From positions 42,085 to 106,084 of the IMG/VR virus record IMGVR_UViG_3300032288_005212: DNA of 64,000 nt, one strand, 5' to 3'. The notes beneath the pieces were generated by a model. The model saw nothing but the letters and a program-made list of their open reading frames with translations, had not been told where the DNA came from and did no database searches. Position numbers and translations under genes: made by a program. Below, piece after piece: positions 54,256 through 63,300 of this stretch. This DNA comes from a virus. Numbering within the stretch: the first letter of the stretch is position 1; each line of letters begins with the position of its first letter.

Positions 54256-55061
54256 CCGTTAATTATATCAAATTCGAGATAAGGAGTTCCCGAAGACGTG
54301 CCATCTGGCTGTGATACCATCCAAAGAGCAGAATCAGCATAAATTTGTGGTGCGCCCATAATATCCCAACCTTGGGTATCTTGAGCATTTGCAACTCGAA
54401 TATCAAATCGTGCAAGTCGGCGAGCAATAATAATATTAAATGCTCCAGCAGATGCAACTGTACCGCCTACGGTTACAGATTCAATTTTTTGTACTCCACG
54501 ATCTCCCGCAGCAAGTGGAAGAGCAATAATTCTTGGAGTTGTAAATCCGTTTACTGATTGGGCGACTGGAACACTTCGACCAGTTGTTCCAGCTTCATTT
54601 GTATATGTTGCAGTGATTGTAGTTGCAGTTGCGGAAACAGTAGTCGTAAGTTCAATTAAAATTTCTACAAGCTCATAATCTGTTGCTGGAAGCCGGGCGG
54701 CAATTGAAGGCTGAGAAGAAAATGTAGTCGTTGCGAGAGTTGTAAGCGAGATTGCACCTGCACCCCAAATACGATCATATAGAATCATTCCTCCAGCCCT
54801 ATCATTAGAGAATTTCCCATTTGCAAGATAACCAGTTGCTCCGCCACCAAAAGCATTAATAGTTGGGCAACCAGCAGTTGCATCGGTAAATAATACACCT
54901 GTTGTGGTGTTGCCAACTGCAAGAGTACCTGCACCAGGGTTTCCGTTTGCTGCAAATAAGCTAAAAGGCTGAGCGGCAACAGTAGTCACCGTACCGGTTT
55001 TTAGCATTAATACTCTTTGTTTTGAGGCTGCAAACCATCCGTCAACTGAACTAATCGCCAT
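54252..55061 (-). CDS. Conserved phage tail protein (269 aa)
   Basis: MAISSVDGWFAASKQRVLMLKTG, AGGMILYDRIWGAGAISL, and the C-terminal VSQPDGTSSGTPYLEFDI are typical of a family of phage structural proteins. Many Ala, Gly and Thr residues and beta-prone sequence support a virion role. It overlaps neighbours by 4 and 11 bp. Confidence 0.65.
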   Translation of the reverse strand: MAISSVDGWFAASKQRVLMLKTGTVTTVAAQPFSLFAANGNPGAGTLAVGNTTTGVLFTDATAGCPTINAFGGGATGYLANGKFSNDRAGGMILYDRIWGAGAISLTTLATTTFSSQPSIAARLPATDYELVEILIELTTTVSATATTITATYTNEAGTTGRSVPVAQSVNGFTTPRIIALPLAAGDRGVQKIESVTVGGTVASAGAFNIIIARRLARFDIRVANAQDTQGWDIMGAPQIYADSALWMVSQPDGTSSGTPYLEFDIING

Positions 55062-57489
55062 TGAAATTCTCCGTTAGATCTAAATTAACCGTACCAAATT
55101 TGATACCGCTTGAATAAAGTTGTGAAGGTGATGGAGCACTGAATGTTCCATTTGAATAAGTAATCATAGTAAATTTTGAACCCTGCCGTAGCTTTGCTCC
55201 AGTAATTGGAGAAAGGGCGAGGCCTGATATATTTAATCCTGTCTGATTAAGAGAAGCGTTAGAAGCAGAGATTATTTCTGGCCCTTGTTGCTGTAATATA
55301 TCTGGGTCACTTTGTACAATACTATTATTTGCGTAAAATTTATTTTTTTGATTTGTTGCAATATTTCGAAGCGTAATATTATCTAAATTTACTGTACCAG
55401 GCTGTTTAAGAGATAAAAATAGTTGATTATTTGCACCTACAATAAAATTAGCCGGACTAGAGCTATTATAAATATCAAAAGAATCTATATCAATTTTTTC
55501 TGTATTTGCAGCACTTACACTGCTAAAAAATAATTCTGTTTGTACAGGGTTTAATGGGTCACAATAAATTTTTATAGATCTAATTTTATTAGGGTATTCC
55601 CCTACTCTAGCTCTATATCCATCAAATTTTGTACGAGGCGAAACAATTAATTCAAAACTACCTAATGGTGAAACAGCAGTACTATTTATTGAATTACTAA
55701 CAGAACCTATTGCGATATTTGGACAAGTTATAAGAGTAGACGTCCCATAATCAACTGAGTAAAATCCTATATTAGTAGCGCCCTTAATAGTTGAATTACC
55801 TAAAATAGCATTAGTACCAGTGCCAAAACTTAAACTCGATTCGCAAAGAATATTATAATTATTAGTATATACATTTATAATATTAGAAGTTCTTGGAGAA
55901 AGGTTAAAATCATTATATACTGTAATTGAAGTAGAGCTTGATGGGCCTTGAGCGTTTATGTCTGATTGTAAATGTAAATCTGAAATTAAATTTGCTTTAA
56001 AATTATAAATTTTCATATTATTTAGATTTACATAGTGAGGAGATACTGCGGTATTTAAATAACCAGCAGCATCATGTAACGCAATAAAATCAAAACCAAT
56101 TGATCCAACAAAGGATAGTCCTGATAAATCAATATTACCTCCATAGACGCCACCACCAAGACTGAGTGAATACCAAAATTTTGTGCGATTTTGAGTATAT
56201 AAATTTTTACAAGACAAATAACCCAAATCAAAAAATAAATCGCCATCATAACTATTGTCATCAATAATTACAGTGTCATTATTATTTGGAAAATTTTCTC
56301 TATTTGGAGACCCGCCGGACGATAGGGCCCAAATATTATTAAGTTGCCATACTTCTCCACTAGAGTTTGGAGAAGCAACAAGATATACTGTTCTTGGGGA
56401 ATAAATAAAATTAACATTATCCGGCGGCTCGAATGAAGTATCTACATATCTATTATCTATACCGGAAAATTGATTTGGAGAAGTTGTATATACCCATGCA
56501 TACCGTATGTCTAAATGATTAAAATTTGAAATATTATTAACTTGTGTGGGATATGAACCAGTTAACTCAACATTTATTCTTTTATCATAATCTGTACCAA
56601 TAAAATTTAAATTAGTTATGATTGGAGACTGTGAAGTATCGTGGTAAAAAGTTGTAATGCTTCCATCAGGATCGTCCTGATAAGCGTATACATTTAAGTT
56701 ATTATTTATAGTTGTGGTAGTTCCAATATACCTTTCAAAATAGGCAAAAGAAGTTACGGGTTTTAAATTGATTTCTTTAAATGGGTTAGTATTGCCGCCC
56801 CAGTCTAAGTAATAACCTCCACTTAAATTTAATATAGGACTTCCAGTATAATTAGTGCCGTAATGTCTAAAAAATTGATCATTTATTGCGGCAGCGCTCA
56901 TAGGGCTCATAGTTATTGTAGAAGATCCAAAATTATAAAACCCGCTATTAAGATTACCTAGTTCAAGAGACTCCGACACTTCTATATTAAAATTATTAGT
57001 ATTTACAGTAGGGCTGCCATATATTGACATAGAGCCGCATCTTACATCGCTCAATAAATTTATTACCGATAGCGGGCTACCAGAATCAATTGCTATATAA
57101 TCTATATAGCAATTATTAAGTGATAGCTCTGGAGATGTAATAGATAAAGGATCTACGTCTAGTTTACTAATATTAGTTTCAAATAAATGTGGTGATGGGC
57201 ATAAAAATGATCCTACAACAAAAGTTCTTGGAATACCTCCGGTATTATTAGTAGTATAAGTTTCTAAACTTAACTTTTTATCTACAGCAGACGCATGAAA
57301 TAATCTTACTGTTTTTATTCCAAGACCCATTGACACAACAAAAGGCGACCCGGTATCAGAATTTGCATCAAAATAAACATCATCAGGGCTGGTCGGCACT
57401 GATGCGCCTCCAGCCCCGCCTGAAGTTGTTGACCATTTTAACGGATCATCCCAATTTCCTGATCCGCCAACCCAATACCTGTCAGCCAT
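55051..57489 (-). CDS. Large beta-helical tail/adhesin-like protein (812 aa)
   Basis: MADRYWVGGSGNWDDPLKWST resembles the start of virion and autotransporter-like passenger proteins. The remainder is rich in short beta strands, N/S/T and repeated SP-x-T turns (SPRT, SPLSVI). A parallel beta-helix is likely. Adhesion or glycan binding is inferred. Confidence 0.65.
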   Translation of the reverse strand: MADRYWVGGSGNWDDPLKWSTTSGGAGGASVPTSPDDVYFDANSDTGSPFVVSMGLGIKTVRLFHASAVDKKLSLETYTTNNTGGIPRTFVVGSFLCPSPHLFETNISKLDVDPLSITSPELSLNNCYIDYIAIDSGSPLSVINLLSDVRCGSMSIYGSPTVNTNNFNIEVSESLELGNLNSGFYNFGSSTITMSPMSAAAINDQFFRHYGTNYTGSPILNLSGGYYLDWGGNTNPFKEINLKPVTSFAYFERYIGTTTTINNNLNVYAYQDDPDGSITTFYHDTSQSPIITNLNFIGTDYDKRINVELTGSYPTQVNNISNFNHLDIRYAWVYTTSPNQFSGIDNRYVDTSFEPPDNVNFIYSPRTVYLVASPNSSGEVWQLNNIWALSSGGSPNRENFPNNNDTVIIDDNSYDGDLFFDLGYLSCKNLYTQNRTKFWYSLSLGGGVYGGNIDLSGLSFVGSIGFDFIALHDAAGYLNTAVSPHYVNLNNMKIYNFKANLISDLHLQSDINAQGPSSSTSITVYNDFNLSPRTSNIINVYTNNYNILCESSLSFGTGTNAILGNSTIKGATNIGFYSVDYGTSTLITCPNIAIGSVSNSINSTAVSPLGSFELIVSPRTKFDGYRARVGEYPNKIRSIKIYCDPLNPVQTELFFSSVSAANTEKIDIDSFDIYNSSSPANFIVGANNQLFLSLKQPGTVNLDNITLRNIATNQKNKFYANNSIVQSDPDILQQQGPEIISASNASLNQTGLNISGLALSPITGAKLRQGSKFTMITYSNGTFSAPSPSQLYSSGIKFGTVNLDLTENFNGD

Positions 57490-57490
57490 T

Positions 57491-57919
57491 TTAAGCCAGA
57501 GTTAACAAACCATTTGCCTGATCAAAGTCAAGAGTTAATGTTTCGCCAGTTGCAAGAGTAATGGAAGAGCCATAATCGTACCAGCCAATTAATGCATCAA
57601 CTGGTGAAACTGCTGTATCGTTGTATATTACAACATATCTGAACGGCCCCACAGAACCGTTAGCCGCAGTAATTGTATTGTCACCAACTGTTAATTTATA
57701 TGTACCAGAAGTTTGTGCAGAGCTTGAAGGTGAAAGAATTAGACTCGAAGTAGGGGAAACGTTAGTAGTGGAAACTACTGTTAAATCAGCCAACACACTA
57801 TTTGTAGCAAGAGGCGCTGGAGACTCAACAAGAGCAACTCTTAGTGTGTCAGAGCCAAGATTATGTGTTTTTTCTGCAAGATGCTCTACGAAAGCATTAA
57901 ATTTATTAAATGTAGCCAT
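57491..57919 (-). CDS. Tail protein (142 aa)
   Basis: MATFNKFNAFVEHLAEKTHNLGSDTLRVALVES is a conserved start of small phage tail proteins. FRYVVIYNDTAV-SPVDALIGWYDYGSSITLATGETLTLDFDQANGLL is another frequent block in this family. It is one base from the next gene, so it is part of the operon. It is probably a beta-sandwich virion component. Confidence 0.7.
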   Translation of the reverse strand: MATFNKFNAFVEHLAEKTHNLGSDTLRVALVESPAPLATNSVLADLTVVSTTNVSPTSSLILSPSSSAQTSGTYKLTVGDNTITAANGSVGPFRYVVIYNDTAVSPVDALIGWYDYGSSITLATGETLTLDFDQANGLLTLA

Positions 57920-57929
57920 TTATATCTCC

Positions 57930-59459
57930 TTAGGTTGTATCTACCCAAAGTGCACCAATAGAAGGACTCGTAGGTGCCGTTGAGCTTACTGTGATTATTG
58001 AATATCTTCCATCAAGATTTACTGTCGCTCCAGCAGAGCCAACACCACTTAGAGTAAGATTTCCTGTCGATGAGTTAAAACTACCAGTATTAATATAAGA
58101 GTCAGACCCTGATTCTAATAAAGTGGTAGCAGTTGATTGACGTGAATATATTTCACTTACTGAAATAATATGAACTTTTGCATTGTTTGCATACCCGTTT
58201 TGAGTCTGTAATACAATTTTATACATTGGAACCATTTCGGGAAATGGTAATCCATAATTTACAAAAGTTTCAGCAAGAGCATCTTTTTCTGTCGCGTGCT
58301 CTACAGAACCCATTAATAACTTAATGGGATACTGGCTATCATTTGTAGCCAATAACCAGTATGATACAAACTTTCCATTTCCTACTTCTACTAAACTTCC
58401 ACTTCCAGAAGTAATTGAGTTATAAGCCGCTCGGCTTCCTATACTTGCTGGAACCCATGGATCAGAAGAAGGAGTACTTTGTGTATAGTTTGTACCGGTT
58501 AAATAAAGAACAGGTATTACTGCATTTGAATTTATTATCTGCTGATAATGCCCTGCCGGACTCGCTGCATGAGTAATCGAATGAACTAAATCCTCATCCG
58601 CTACTGTAATGTTTGATAGGCCAAGAGATACTGTATTACTATTGAGTGTATAGCTAATATCTCCGCCGTTTCTCCACACAGCTCCAATATTAAGATGCTG
58701 TGCAAGATGCCAATTTGTATCCCTCGAAGAAGAATGTCTCTCATCTCCAAGTATAATTGCCGAAGACCCATTCCAATAAACATATGCAACTAAAAGATCA
58801 TCGATTATTGATGGAGTTGCTCCAACCACTCCTTCCTCTAAAAGGTAAGTAGTTGGATTAAACTTGATATATCTCCCGCCAGGCGTATTTGTAATTACAA
58901 GAGTCTTTGTTGTATCTGTAGTAATTCGCTTTCCGCGATAATATACATTAAAGCTAGTACCTGTTGGAAAAAGAGAAAAAGTTCTAGTGCCGGCATTAAA
59001 AGAATAATCCGAATCAACTAGATTCGGAAATCCTGTCATATCTTTGGTAATGTCTCCTACAGTCTCTCTTGAATAATTATCAACAGCTCCTCCCGAAAAA
59101 GGTGCTGTTATAGTTACATCTTTTACTACCTTTACTTTTCCGATAAGTAGTGTAGTAACTTCATTTGCAGCATTTACTTCTTGAAGATCGTAAAAGTAAG
59201 TTTTCGATTCAAGAGTTATGGTCTCTTCTGGAGCGACCATAATTGTAAGAATACCCAAAGCAGCATTTGGAGAACCTGCAGTTGCTGGTCCAATTTGAAG
59301 TGCTGCATCAGCATCTGTATCATCTATGTTCGACTTAAGAGTAAGCCAGTATTCGTTTCCTGTAATATTTTCGGGTGCGCCAGCGGAAGTCTGAATATTA
59401 AATGTTAATATCCAGGTATCTCCGCGTACTTGATTATCAAGATTTTTTTCCGTATACAT
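57930..59459 (-). CDS. Receptor-binding/baseplate protein with a BppU-like N-terminus (509 aa)
   Basis: The first 115 residues (MYTEKNLDNQVRGDTWILTF, YWLTLKSNIDDTDAD, TLLIGKVKVVKDVT) are a paralogous domain of the 59459-59815 protein and resemble BppU-type N-termini. The rest is a beta-rich region with GGRYIKFNPTTYLLEEG and a C-terminal GATVNLDGRYSIITVS. It is likely a tail side protein. It starts directly at the stop of the next gene. Confidence 0.65.
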   Translation of the reverse strand: MYTEKNLDNQVRGDTWILTFNIQTSAGAPENITGNEYWLTLKSNIDDTDADAALQIGPATAGSPNAALGILTIMVAPEETITLESKTYFYDLQEVNAANEVTTLLIGKVKVVKDVTITAPFSGGAVDNYSRETVGDITKDMTGFPNLVDSDYSFNAGTRTFSLFPTGTSFNVYYRGKRITTDTTKTLVITNTPGGRYIKFNPTTYLLEEGVVGATPSIIDDLLVAYVYWNGSSAIILGDERHSSSRDTNWHLAQHLNIGAVWRNGGDISYTLNSNTVSLGLSNITVADEDLVHSITHAASPAGHYQQIINSNAVIPVLYLTGTNYTQSTPSSDPWVPASIGSRAAYNSITSGSGSLVEVGNGKFVSYWLLATNDSQYPIKLLMGSVEHATEKDALAETFVNYGLPFPEMVPMYKIVLQTQNGYANNAKVHIISVSEIYSRQSTATTLLESGSDSYINTGSFNSSTGNLTLSGVGSAGATVNLDGRYSIITVSSTAPTSPSIGALWVDTT

Positions 59460-59815
59460 TAGGTACTTCTAGTCACATCTTTTACTACCTTTACTTTTCC
59501 AAGTAAAATGGTTTTAATAATTGGTGGAGAAGATGTATCTGCCTGCTGAACATCATAGTTATATGTTTGAGCAGTGATGTTTGTAGAGGCGTGCGGTACG
59601 TTAATGTAAACGATACCATTTGTGGCATTAACTCCAGAAGCTACAGTACTAACCTGTAGCTGACCTGGGTCTGAAGAATCTATATCACTTTTTAGTGTAA
59701 ACCAATAAGTATAATTAGTGATATTTACTATTGAATTGTTTTCTGTGACGGTAAGTTTTATTGACCAGTCATCTCCGCGAACTAGCGGATTTAAATCTTT
59801 TGCTGTATAAGACAT
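59459..59815 (-). CDS. BppU-like tail protein, N-terminal domain only (118 aa)
   Basis: MSYTAKDLNPLVRGDDWSIKL, YWFTLKSDIDSSDPG and TILLGKVKVVKDVT match the N-terminus of the 57930 gene product residue for residue in pattern, so one is a duplicated module of the other. First gene behind the promoter at 59865-59893. Confidence 0.65.
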   Translation of the reverse strand: MSYTAKDLNPLVRGDDWSIKLTVTENNSIVNITNYTYWFTLKSDIDSSDPGQLQVSTVASGVNATNGIVYINVPHASTNITAQTYNYDVQQADTSSPPIIKTILLGKVKVVKDVTRST

Positions 59816-59864
59816 AGATTTTCCTATCTAGCTCGCTCAAATCGTAGAGCTTTAAATTATACAA

Positions 59865-59893
59865 ATTATATCAGTCGAGGACCAAATTGTCAA
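59865..59893 (-). promoter_or_regulatory. Sigma70-type promoter for the leftward tail genes
   Basis: On the minus strand TTGACA (59888-59893) and TATAAT (59865-59870) are 17 bp apart. It lies in the only real gap of the tail operon (59816-59910). Confidence 0.85.
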
Positions 59894-59910
59894 GTTTTAT
59901 TTTTTGGAGG

Positions 59911-60330
59911 TTAACTGGTACAAAAATTATGCTGATCTATTCGAATAGTGCGCTTACAAAAAGTCTTTTTCCAGAATGGATTTGCTTTTCGTGGATTATA
60001 ATAATAATAAGAATCCTTTACGAGATTTTGGTACTTTCCGAGTAGTACATTTTTTGCCACTTCTTCACTGATTTTCCATTCTTCGAGATCGATTGGTTTT
60101 GTAGAAGTACAAGACCAACTAAACTGGCAGGTCTCATAAACAACTTCACAAATAGTTTTTGGAAAGTCAGGATGTTGCAGTCGATTAAGAGTAACATAAC
60201 CAACTGCAATTTTTCCTGCTTCCATCTCTCCTCTTGCTTCGTGATAGATATTCTGCGTGAGGCAGAAAGTTTGAAATTTGTCCGAAGCATTTACAGAAAT
60301 TGAAAATAATAAAAGAAATAATAATCTCAT
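59911..60330 (-). CDS. Exported cell-wall hydrolase, SleB-like (139 aa)
   Basis: MRLLFLLLFSISVNASDKF is a signal peptide of about 15 residues. NIYHEARGEMEAGKIAVGYVTLNRLQHPDFPKTICEVVY (split in shorter blocks) and SYYYYNPRKANPFWKK match the SleB/Hydrolase_2 family that cleaves peptidoglycan cross-bridges or glycan strands. It may help the tail reach the membrane or act at lysis. It overlaps the tail-tip gene by 4 bp. Confidence 0.82.
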   Translation of the reverse strand: MRLLFLLLFSISVNASDKFQTFCLTQNIYHEARGEMEAGKIAVGYVTLNRLQHPDFPKTICEVVYETCQFSWSCTSTKPIDLEEWKISEEVAKNVLLGKYQNLVKDSYYYYNPRKANPFWKKTFCKRTIRIDQHNFCTS

Positions 60331-63300
60331 GCAAGATTTCCTAAACGTACACGAAGAACACCTGCTGCATATATATCAATTCTATTGTTAGTGGCATCCA
60401 TAAATATTCCAGAAACTCCACCAGCTGGGCTTGCTTTAAGGCTAGATATTGCTAATTGAGTAGTAGTTATAGCATTTGCGGCAATTACCCCAGTCTTTAA
60501 GTAACTTGTTTCTTGTATCCAAGCAGTCGAAGCAGGACTATACCTCCAAGCTGTTTGAGACGGAGTTGCAGCACTATTTTCTACTATAGCACTATAACCT
60601 AATTCGGGACTAACGACTTCACCACTACTTGGAGGCCCTAAGTTTGCCCCAGCAGTACCTGTCCCAGTCCCCGTTCCTGATCTTTTAAAGAAATAAAATC
60701 CTGGACCACCCTGAGGTCCGGTGGCGCCGTCTGTGCCATCAATACCATCAATACCATTAGTACCACTTTTTGATTTAGAAAATTTTTGTGTTTTTGTTAA
60801 AGAAAAAGAAGTGCCAGTACTTGTTTTTCCCGTTATAGTAAATGTAGCTGTAGAAGTATCAGTACCAGAAGCCACCCCAGCTGTATAATTATAACTTACA
60901 TAAGTTGTAAAGTTATTTAAAGTTGGAATAGTTATATTAGTTCCTACAGCAGATACAGTCCAAGTACCAGCAGTAGTTCCTAAACCATTATAAGTTAATA
61001 AGTTTGCACCTTCATATACACGTATTTCTGTTCCAGAATTTGTATAAGTGCTAACAGCTCCTGTACTGCTTGCTGGAAACACATGAGATTCATTTGATAA
61101 AGTAGCAACTACAGCATTTGAAGCAGAGTTTACAACTGCCACTCCCTGCTCATCTAATTTAGTAGTAAATCCTCCAGCAGCATATAATTCTGCTTTTATA
61201 GAAGTACACCCAGAAGTAGGAGTATACACAGTACTAGATTCATTAACACTACTTGCGTATGATTCCGTGCCAGAACCGTTTTCGTATATTTTAAATCTTC
61301 CTGCATATGCTGATGCAGCGGCTATTCCTACCTGTGAAAAAGAAGAAAAAGTTACCGAAGTTGGAGTAAAAGTATTTGCATCATTTTTAGCTAAAGCAGC
61401 TACACTAGATGTTAGCCAATAGGAAGTAGATGAAGCTCCGTCCTGTGCAATTAATCTTGCTGGACTTGTCCATTCTCCAATTGGTATAAAGTCTGTTGGA
61501 CTATTTTGTGCTGCAGTAGCTTGAATTGCCCATAAATAAGCTCCTCCAGTAATAGGAACTTCTGGACTCCAAGCAGAAGGTTGATTAGTAATAGCTCCGG
61601 TACTAAAAGTATAAGTAGCAGTAGCAGGAGTTGTACCTACTGCTGGAGCTGTTGAAGTACCTGTTCTTTGATATAGAAGAACTGTAGCTACGTTTAAGCC
61701 ATTTGTACCATCATTTCCATTCTGAGATAATAATACCGGTGAAGTCCATTCAGTACTTAATACTTGATCAGTATTAGTAGTTGAACTAGCAGTAGCTACA
61801 GTTACATATAATGGGCTTGTTCCAGTTGGAATAGTTTTAGACCATCCATTAGACAATGTTGTAGTAATAGAAGGAGTGGGGGAGAAACTATAATCTACCG
61901 TTCCTGGATTATCTGTTGGTGCTACGTTAACTCTTTTATAGGCATATATTTGGGCTGTATTGGCACCAGAAGTACCAGAAGTACCATCCTGTGCTATTAA
62001 TCTTGCTGGGCTTGCCCACTCTCCTATGCCAATAGTATCTGTTGGACTATTTTGTGCTGCGGTAGCTTGAATTGCCCATAAATAAGCTCCTCCAGTAATA
62101 GGAACTTGAGGACTCCACCCAGAAGGAGGATTTGCTACATCTCCACTACTAAAAGTATAAGTAGCAGTAGCAGGAGTTGTACCTACTGCTGGAGCTGTTG
62201 AAGTACCTGTTCTTTGATATAAAAATACTGTAGCAGTATTTAATCCATTAATTCCATTAGTACCATCGGTACCGGACAGCAAAACAGGGCTACTCCATTC
62301 ACCACTAGATATTTGATCTGTAAGGCTAGTTGAAAGTGCGGAAGCTACAGTTACATACAGCGGACTAGTCCCGCTTGGAATAGTTTTAGACCAACCGTTT
62401 GATAAAGTAACTGGTGAAGTTATAGATGATGAAGAAAAAGTATATTCTATATTTCCAGGATTATCTGTAGGGGCTATATTTACTCTCTTATAAGCGTATA
62501 CTTGAGCATTATTTGACCCTGCAGCACCAGCAGCACCATTTTGAGATATTAACCTAGCTGGGCTTGCCCATTCACCAACATTTATTACATCCGTTGGAGA
62601 GTTTGAAGCAGCTGTAGCTTGAATTGCCCATAAATAATCTCCACCACTGATAGGCACTGAAGTTGTCCACCCTGTGGGAGGACTTGCAATATTACCACTA
62701 GCAAAAGTATATATAGTATTAGCAGGACTTGTACCTACTGCTGGAACTATACTATTAGTTGTTCTCTGGTACAATAATACTGTAGCAGTATTTAAACCAT
62801 CAAGACCACTTTGACTTAATAATACTGGAGAAGACCATTCTGTACTTAATATTTGATCTGTATTAGTTGATGACAAAGCGGAAGCTATTGTAACATATAA
62901 TGGACTTGTTCCAGTTGGAATAGTTTTAGACCAGCCATTTGATAAAGTAACTGGTGAAGTTATTGAGGGTGTCGGAGAAAAAGAATACTCTACATTTCCT
63001 GGGTTATCTGTAGGAGCTGAACTTACTCTTTTGTAGGCATATACTTGAGTAATATTATTTCCACTAACTCCTGGGGTTCCATTTTGAGATATTAGTCTTG
63101 CTGGGCTTGCCCACTCTCCTATGCCAATAGTGTCTGTTGGACTATTTTGTGCTGCAGTAGCTTGAATTGCCCATAAATAATCTCCACCAGAAATAGGAAT
63201 AGTAGAACTCCAACCACTTGGTTCATTAGTAACAACCCCACTACTAAAAGTATAAGTAGCAGTAGCAGGAGTTGTACCTACTGCTGGAGCTGTTGAAGTA

